Assembly: GCA_030146365.1 (NCBI GenBank)
Contig: JASLBU010000064.1
Coordinates: forward strand, 1-7,447
DNA: 7,447 bases
DNA from: Candidatus Limnocylindria bacterium
GTDB lineage: Bacteria; Chloroflexota; Limnocylindria; QHBO01
Direction: 5' to 3'
Below, piece by piece: positions 4,709 to 7,447 of this stretch. The notes beneath the pieces were generated by a model. The model saw nothing but the letters and a program-made list of their open reading frames with translations, was not told where the DNA came from and made no database searches. The position numbers and the translations under genes were made by a program. The stretch's first letter is position 1. Each line of letters opens with the position of its first letter.

Positions 4709-5083
4709 TCAGGGAGCGGCCGGTGCCGTCCAGTCATCCGGCACGAGCCCACTTACCTGCGAGAGGCCGCCCTCGCTCTCCGGGTAGATGATGCAGAACC
4801 TCCGAATGAGGTCGTTCTGGTCCATCTCGGGGATCCGGATCGGGTCGGCCGTCACGTACAGCTGACCAACATCCGCGTCCACCGGCCCGCCGCCCAGTCC
4901 GGCCCCTTCGAGCGTCGCTGTTCCGCTGAACGCCAAACCGGTGCCCGCGGGAAACTGACAGTCAGGATGTGCCGGCTCCAGGGATGGGCCGGGGACTACA
5001 CCGCCGCAGGCTGTGAGCCAGATTCCAATGACGTAGATCGCAATGACGCCTGGAAAAGCTATGCGGCTGCGTGCGGTTGCCAT
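4709..5083 (-). CDS. Small putative lipoprotein B (paralogue of the one at 1823-2215)
   Basis: A 124-residue predicted lipoprotein. The basic n-region MATARSR is followed by a hydrophobic stretch (about 9-25) and a good lipobox L-T-A-C26. The mature part carries P-S-L-E-P-A-H-P-D-C-Q-F-P-A-G-T-G-L-A-F-S-G, then ATLEGAGL, QLYVTADPIRIPE, RRFCIIYPE and a C-terminal V-P-D-D-W. The same blocks appear in lipoprotein A in the same order, so the two are paralogues. Two Cys besides C26 (C42, C96) might form a disulfide. No characterised family is recognised; function is unknown. It is divergent from lipoprotein C across an 86-bp region containing two dyads and is followed by the DUF1801 gene. Confidence 0.75.
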   Translation of the reverse strand: MATARSRIAFPGVIAIYVIGIWLTACGGVVPGPSLEPAHPDCQFPAGTGLAFSGTATLEGAGLGGGPVDADVGQLYVTADPIRIPEMDQNDLIRRFCIIYPESEGGLSQVSGLVPDDWTAPAAP

Positions 5084-5115
5084 GCGCGAATTCTATCGGC
5101 GACGCCTGTGCCGGC

Positions 5116-5145
5116 CCGGAGCCTGCGTGCCGTCTTGCGCTCCGG
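5116..5145. repeat. Dyad in the lipoprotein B/C divergent region
   Basis: CCGGAGC (5116-5122) and GCTCCGG (5139-5145) are perfect 7-bp inverted arms separated by 16 bp. It lies between the two divergent lipoprotein starts and could be a shared operator or an RNA hairpin in one leader. Chance is possible at this GC content. Confidence 0.3.
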
Positions 5146-5150
5146 ACCGA

Positions 5151-5175
5151 ATCCACGGATCCTCCGTGCGTGGAT
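5151..5175 (+). promoter_or_regulatory. Nested inverted repeats overlapping the lipoprotein C start
   Basis: ATCCACG (5151-5157) and CGTGGAT (5169-5175) form perfect 7-bp arms, and within them CACGGA-TCC-TCCGTG (5154-5168) forms a second perfect hairpin. The two share CACG and cannot form together. The outer one encloses the proposed GTG start (5170). This could be an operator or a structure that limits translation initiation. Confidence 0.35.
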
Positions 5176-5883
5176 CGACGTTGGGTCATCGGCGCCGTGG
5201 CGGTCGTTGGAGGCGCGACCGGGTGCGGCTCGCCGTCGGTGACACCTTCGGGCGCCATTCCTCCACAGACTGCGATGGCTCGGGAGCCGTGCGGCCCGGA
5301 CGTCCTGGCCGCCGCACTGGCTGCGATCGAGGACGTCGAGGGATATCGCTTCACTCAGGAGGTCTCCTTCGAGCGGCCACCGCGCCGAGTCGGCGACGAT
5401 CGAGTCTGGCGCGCGACGCTCACGCGGGGCGCCGTCCTCGGTGACGACCGCTACCACGAGGAGGTCGTCAGGACCGACGAGCCCGCCGGAACAGGAGTGG
5501 GTTTCCTGCGAGCCATGCGCATCGGCGAGGCGGCCTGGTGGCTCGTGCCGGCCGACAGCGAAGACCCGCAACAGTGGCAGGAGGTGCCGCCGGGCCATTG
5601 GACCCCGCTTGAAACCGTGCCGCAGTACCTGGGGGCCCTGGAGCTGGAGCGGCTGGAGGACGACCCCGCGATGGTCCCGGGCCGCGGGGGTTGCGTCATG
5701 GGGGCGCGCATCGCCGAGGAGGGGCCTCCGTCGACCATCGCGGTCCGGATCGACCCGGCGTTTCCGCGGGTCGTCGCGTTCGCCGCGCACACTGACGCCA
5801 TGCGCTCCCGGCTGGAGGTGAGCTACGACGTGCCGCCGGCAGGGGAATTTGTCCGGCCACCTGATGTCGCGGCCGACCCATAG
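5170..5883 (+). CDS. Putative secreted lipoprotein C (LolA/LppX-like beta-fold suspected)
   Basis: A 237-residue protein from the GTG at 5170. The start was chosen because it gives a proper lipoprotein signal: charged D-R-R, then a hydrophobic W-V-I-G-A-V-A-V-V-G-G stretch and A-T-G-C19. An in-frame GTG at 5071 would add a non-signal leader and overlap the divergent lipoprotein B. No good ribosome binding site is visible. The mature chain has alternating strands such as 'GYRFTQEVSF', 'RYHEEVVRTDEP', 'FLRAMRIGEAAWWLVP', 'WQEVPPGHWTPLE' and a C-terminal 'RLEVSYDVPP'. This pattern resembles LolA/LppX-type lipoproteins that bind lipids in a half-barrel, but the resemblance is by style only. C41 and C175 might form a disulfide. 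Function is unknown. Confidence 0.72.
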   Translation: MDRRWVIGAVAVVGGATGCGSPSVTPSGAIPPQTAMAREPCGPDVLAAALAAIEDVEGYRFTQEVSFERPPRRVGDDRVWRATLTRGAVLGDDRYHEEVVRTDEPAGTGVGFLRAMRIGEAAWWLVPADSEDPQQWQEVPPGHWTPLETVPQYLGALELERLEDDPAMVPGRGGCVMGARIAEEGPPSTIAVRIDPAFPRVVAFAAHTDAMRSRLEVSYDVPPAGEFVRPPDVAADP

Positions 5884-5902
5884 GTCAGTCGACTGCCGCT
5901 GA

Positions 5903-5929
5903 TGTGGATACCACGTCGGGATATCCACA
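5903..5929. repeat. Perfect 8-bp inverted repeat with DnaA-box-like arms
   Basis: TGTGGATA (5903-5910) and TATCCACA (5922-5929) are perfect inverted arms around 11 bases, starting 20 bases after the lipoprotein C stop. It may be a terminator stem, though no T-run follows. Each arm also matches eight of nine positions of the DnaA box TTATCCACA. Confidence 0.5.
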
Positions 5930-6007
5930 GCCGAATCCAGTTGTCCACCGCATGTTGGGAAAACGGTGACCGCACCGCCCCGGGCGGGTTGGTACGCTAT
6001 CGGACAC

Positions 6008-6048
6008 ACCGGGCGCCTCCCCTGACCCCCTTGGGGGACGCGCCCGGT
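6008..6048. terminator. Long GC-rich compound hairpin between convergent genes
   Basis: ACCGGGCGC (6008-6016) pairs with GCGCCCGGT (6040-6048). After one C/C mismatch, TCCCC (6018-6022) pairs with GGGGA (6034-6038), leaving an 11-base loop. This is 14 pairs in a 41-base element in the convergent gap between lipoprotein C and the hemerythrin, so a bidirectional terminator is the simplest reading. It lacks a T-run on both strands. Confidence 0.5.
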
Positions 6049-6091
6049 CACCGATGCGTGGGCTGGGAGGGAGCGGCCGAGGCCGGCAGAC

Positions 6092-6109
6092 CCCAAGCCC
6101 GAACTTGGG
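6092..6109 (-). terminator. Hairpin just after the hemerythrin stop
   Basis: CCCAAG (6092-6097) and CTTGGG (6104-6109) form a 6-bp stem with a 6-base loop beginning two bases beyond the hemerythrin stop codon on the minus strand. The position suits a terminator or 3'-end stabilising stem; no U-tract follows. Confidence 0.4.
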
Positions 6110-6111
6110 CC

Positions 6112-6567
6112 TCAGTCGGAGGCGCCGACCTGCTGGCCCAGCTGCTTGAGTTCCAGCATCCGCGCACCGAGGGCCTGGAGCTCACCGGCGTCGAACACGT
6201 TCCGAGCCTGCTCGAACATTTCGCCCTCCTCCTCCTCGATGTGGTGCTCGATGTTCTCCTTCATCACCTTGAACTTGGCCGCCCACTGCTCATCCGTGAC
6301 GGGCGTCGCCTCGAGCTCACCCATGATCTGGTCGACGACGTGGTGCTCCTCGAAGCCCTCCAGCACGATCTCCTTCGCCTTCGGGTGCTCCTTCAGGGCG
6401 GGGTAGAAGATCTCCTCCTCGATCCGCTCGTGGATGAGCATCTCCTCCTTGAGCGTGGCGAAGAGCTCGGTGCGCCCCTTCTCCGCGCGCTCGGTCGTCT
6501 CCTCACCGTCAGCGAGCAGCTTCTTCACCTTGTCGTGATCCGTCTTGAGCAGTGTCAGAGCGTCCAT
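6112..6567 (-). CDS. Hemerythrin HHE-domain protein
   Basis: A 151-residue all-helical protein of the HHE cation-binding family, which folds as a four-helix bundle holding a non-heme diiron site and is linked to oxygen, nitric oxide or iron handling. Candidate ligands occur in the expected order: H11 in L-L-K-T-D-H-D, H46 and E50 in H-E-R-I-E-E-E-I-F-Y-P-A-L, H75/H76 in F-E-E-H-H-V-V-D, and H108/H109 followed by an E-rich segment in H-H-I-E-E-E-E-G-E-M-F. It is cytoplasmic with no signal. The ATG at 6567 has AGGAG seven bases upstream (6575-6579 in plus coordinates). A longer in-frame extension upstream is out of homology. It lies 115 bp after the ribokinase gene on the same strand and probably has its own promoter. 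Confidence 0.92.
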   Translation of the reverse strand: MDALTLLKTDHDKVKKLLADGEETTERAEKGRTELFATLKEEMLIHERIEEEIFYPALKEHPKAKEIVLEGFEEHHVVDQIMGELEATPVTDEQWAAKFKVMKENIEHHIEEEEGEMFEQARNVFDAGELQALGARMLELKQLGQQVGASD

Positions 6568-6574
6568 GTCGGTT

Positions 6575-6579
6575 CTCCT
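6575..6579 (-). promoter_or_regulatory. Ribosome binding site of the hemerythrin gene
   Basis: AGGAG on the minus strand, seven bases before the ATG at 6567. It fixes that start against a long upstream extension of the same frame. Confidence 0.75.
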
Positions 6580-6604
6580 GATGACGCGAGTGGTTGGCAG
6601 CTCG

Positions 6605-6610
6605 CCTATA
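6605..6610 (-). promoter_or_regulatory. Candidate -10 element of the hemerythrin gene
   Basis: TATAGG on the minus strand about 37 bases upstream of the ATG matches four of six -10 positions, rare in this GC-rich gap. No convincing -35 hexamer lies 16-18 bp further upstream, so the call is weak. Confidence 0.25.
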
Positions 6611-6644
6611 CGCACGCTCCATGCCGACACGATCCGGTGTGGGG

Positions 6645-6658
6645 CCCGCCGAGGCGGG
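6645..6658 (-). terminator. Possible terminator stem after the ribokinase gene
   Basis: CCCGC (6645-6649) and GCGGG (6654-6658) form a 5-bp GC stem around CGAG, about 25 bases beyond the ribokinase stop. There is no T-run, and GC-rich chance pairing is common here. Confidence 0.25.
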
Positions 6659-6682
6659 GCAGGCCCGTGCCGCGTCACGCGG

Positions 6683-7447
6683 TCAGCTGGCCGTGAGAAA
6701 CGCCTCGAGCGCCTCACGGGTGGGAATGGCTTCACGCGCCCCTGTCGCAGCCACCGAGAGGGCGGCCGCCGCATTGGCCGCCCGGATGGCATCGGGGAGG
6801 CTCCCTCCCTCTGCGAGCCAGGTGGCCAGGACGCCGTTGAACGTGTCGCCCGCGCCGGTGGTGTCGACGACTGCGGGCGGCACGCGTCCGGCGAAGTGCT
6901 CACGCCGCCCCTCAGCCGCCAGGAGAGCGCCCGAAGGCCCCTGGGTGACGATGATCGGCCCCGCGTGTCGCGCTGCCAGCTCGTCCAGAGCGGTGGCGGT
7001 ATCGTCGTTGCCGATGGCCACGACGAGCTCGTGCTCGTTCGGCGTGAGGATGGGGCCGAGGCGCAGGATGTCCACGGACAGCGCCCGCGCCGGCGCGGGG
7101 TTCAGGATGGCGGTCGCGCCGGCGCGATGTGCCTCGGAGAGGACGGCGCTCACGACCCGGGCCGGCACCTCGTGGTTGGTGACCACGACCGCGGCGGAGG
7201 CGATGGCCTCCCGGTCCAGCTCGTCGACGTCGAAGGCCCCGTTGGCGCCGGGCGCGACGGAGATCTGGTTCTCGCCGCGAGGTCCGACGGTGATGAGGGC
7301 CACGCCAGTCGGCTCGATGTCGTGCTGGCGCACGCGGGTGACATCGATGCCCTCCGCGCGCAGCGACGCGAGCGCACGATCGCCATACGGGTCGCGTCCG
7401 ACCGCTCCGATCATGGCGACCTCGGCGCCGGCACGGGCCGCGGCGAC
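6683..7447 (-). CDS. rbsK: Ribokinase (PfkB family), N-terminus cut by window end
   Basis: 254 residues of the C-terminal part of a PfkB-family sugar kinase. The frame runs off the window at 7447; by comparison with E. coli ribokinase (309 residues) about 45 N-terminal residues are missing, including the first substrate motif. Visible landmarks are V-A-A-A-R-A-G-A-E-V-A at the cut, IGAVGRDPYGD, PTGVALITV--GEN-I-VAPGAN, the LNPAPAR strand, ILTPNEHEL, and the family signature D-T-T-G-A-G-D-T-F-N-G with anion hole and catalytic Asp. The conserved APGAN and NPAPAR blocks favour ribokinase over other PfkB kinases: ATP-dependent phosphorylation of D-ribose to ribose 5-phosphate in the cytoplasm. 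The sugar is not proven. Transporter or regulator genes, if any, lie beyond the window. Its stop is 115 bp before the hemerythrin start. Confidence 0.88.
   Translation of the reverse strand, partial: VAAARAGAEVAMIGAVGRDPYGDRALASLRAEGIDVTRVRQHDIEPTGVALITVGPRGENQISVAPGANGAFDVDELDREAIASAAVVVTNHEVPARVVSAVLSEAHRAGATAILNPAPARALSVDILRLGPILTPNEHELVVAIGNDDTATALDELAARHAGPIIVTQGPSGALLAAEGRREHFAGRVPPAVVDTTGAGDTFNGVLATWLAEGGSLPDAIRAANAAAALSVAATGAREAIPTREALEAFLTAS

Noticed and set aside
5071..5169. Earlier GTG start for lipoprotein C
   Set aside because: It would overlap the divergent lipoprotein B start and put a non-signal leader before a clean lipoprotein signal peptide.
5059..6096. Minus-strand open frame of 345 codons
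   Set aside because: Antisense to lipoprotein C and running through intergenic hairpins; no family features.
5902..6696. Long plus-strand open frame of 264 codons across the hemerythrin region
   Set aside because: It is antisense to a clear HHE hemerythrin with a good ribosome binding site; its Leu/His-rich product is the reverse reading of that gene.

Overview
The window is high-GC bacterial DNA with short intergenic gaps. Gene content is typical of soil or freshwater Chloroflexota (Limnocylindria-like) or Actinomycetota: an ArsR/AHSA1 pair, a VOC protein, a DUF1801 protein, small lipoproteins, a GGDEF protein with a 'DQ' heptad N-terminus, an HHE hemerythrin and a ribokinase. That placement is inference from gene style; no rRNA or marker gene is present. 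No tRNA, CRISPR array, insertion sequence or phage gene was seen.

Layout. (1) 1-1058: a two-gene plus-strand operon, an ArsR-type repressor followed by an AHSA1/SRPBCC protein with an 8-bp overlap. Two abutting 16-bp inverted repeats end exactly at the ArsR start codon and look like its operator. (2) 1059-2632, minus strand: a small heptad-repeat protein, lipoprotein A and, after a 326-bp gap, a VOC/glyoxalase-like protein. A 21-bp element occurs three times (2, 1016, 1581) around these first genes. (3) 2633-4090: a divergent intergenic region, then a plus-strand soluble diguanylate cyclase with intact GGDEF and RxxD sites. A 32-codon ORF lies in front of it and may be translationally coupled. 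(4) 4145-5083, minus strand: lipoprotein B, a paralogue of lipoprotein A, then a DUF1801 protein. (5) 5170-5883, plus strand: lipoprotein C, divergent from B across a short region with two dyads. (6) 5884-6111: a convergent intergenic region with several strong inverted repeats. (7) 6112-7447, minus strand: an HHE hemerythrin preceded by a ribokinase cut by the window end.

The most interesting part is the divergent pair at 2237-4090. The small standalone protein and the diguanylate cyclase both carry exactly six consecutive heptads, most starting with Asp and often Asp-Gln. This suggests a helical module shared between a c-di-GMP synthase and a separate small protein with an acidic N-half and an Arg-rich C-half. 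The other units look like independent housekeeping or accessory genes, with no sign of a common pathway.
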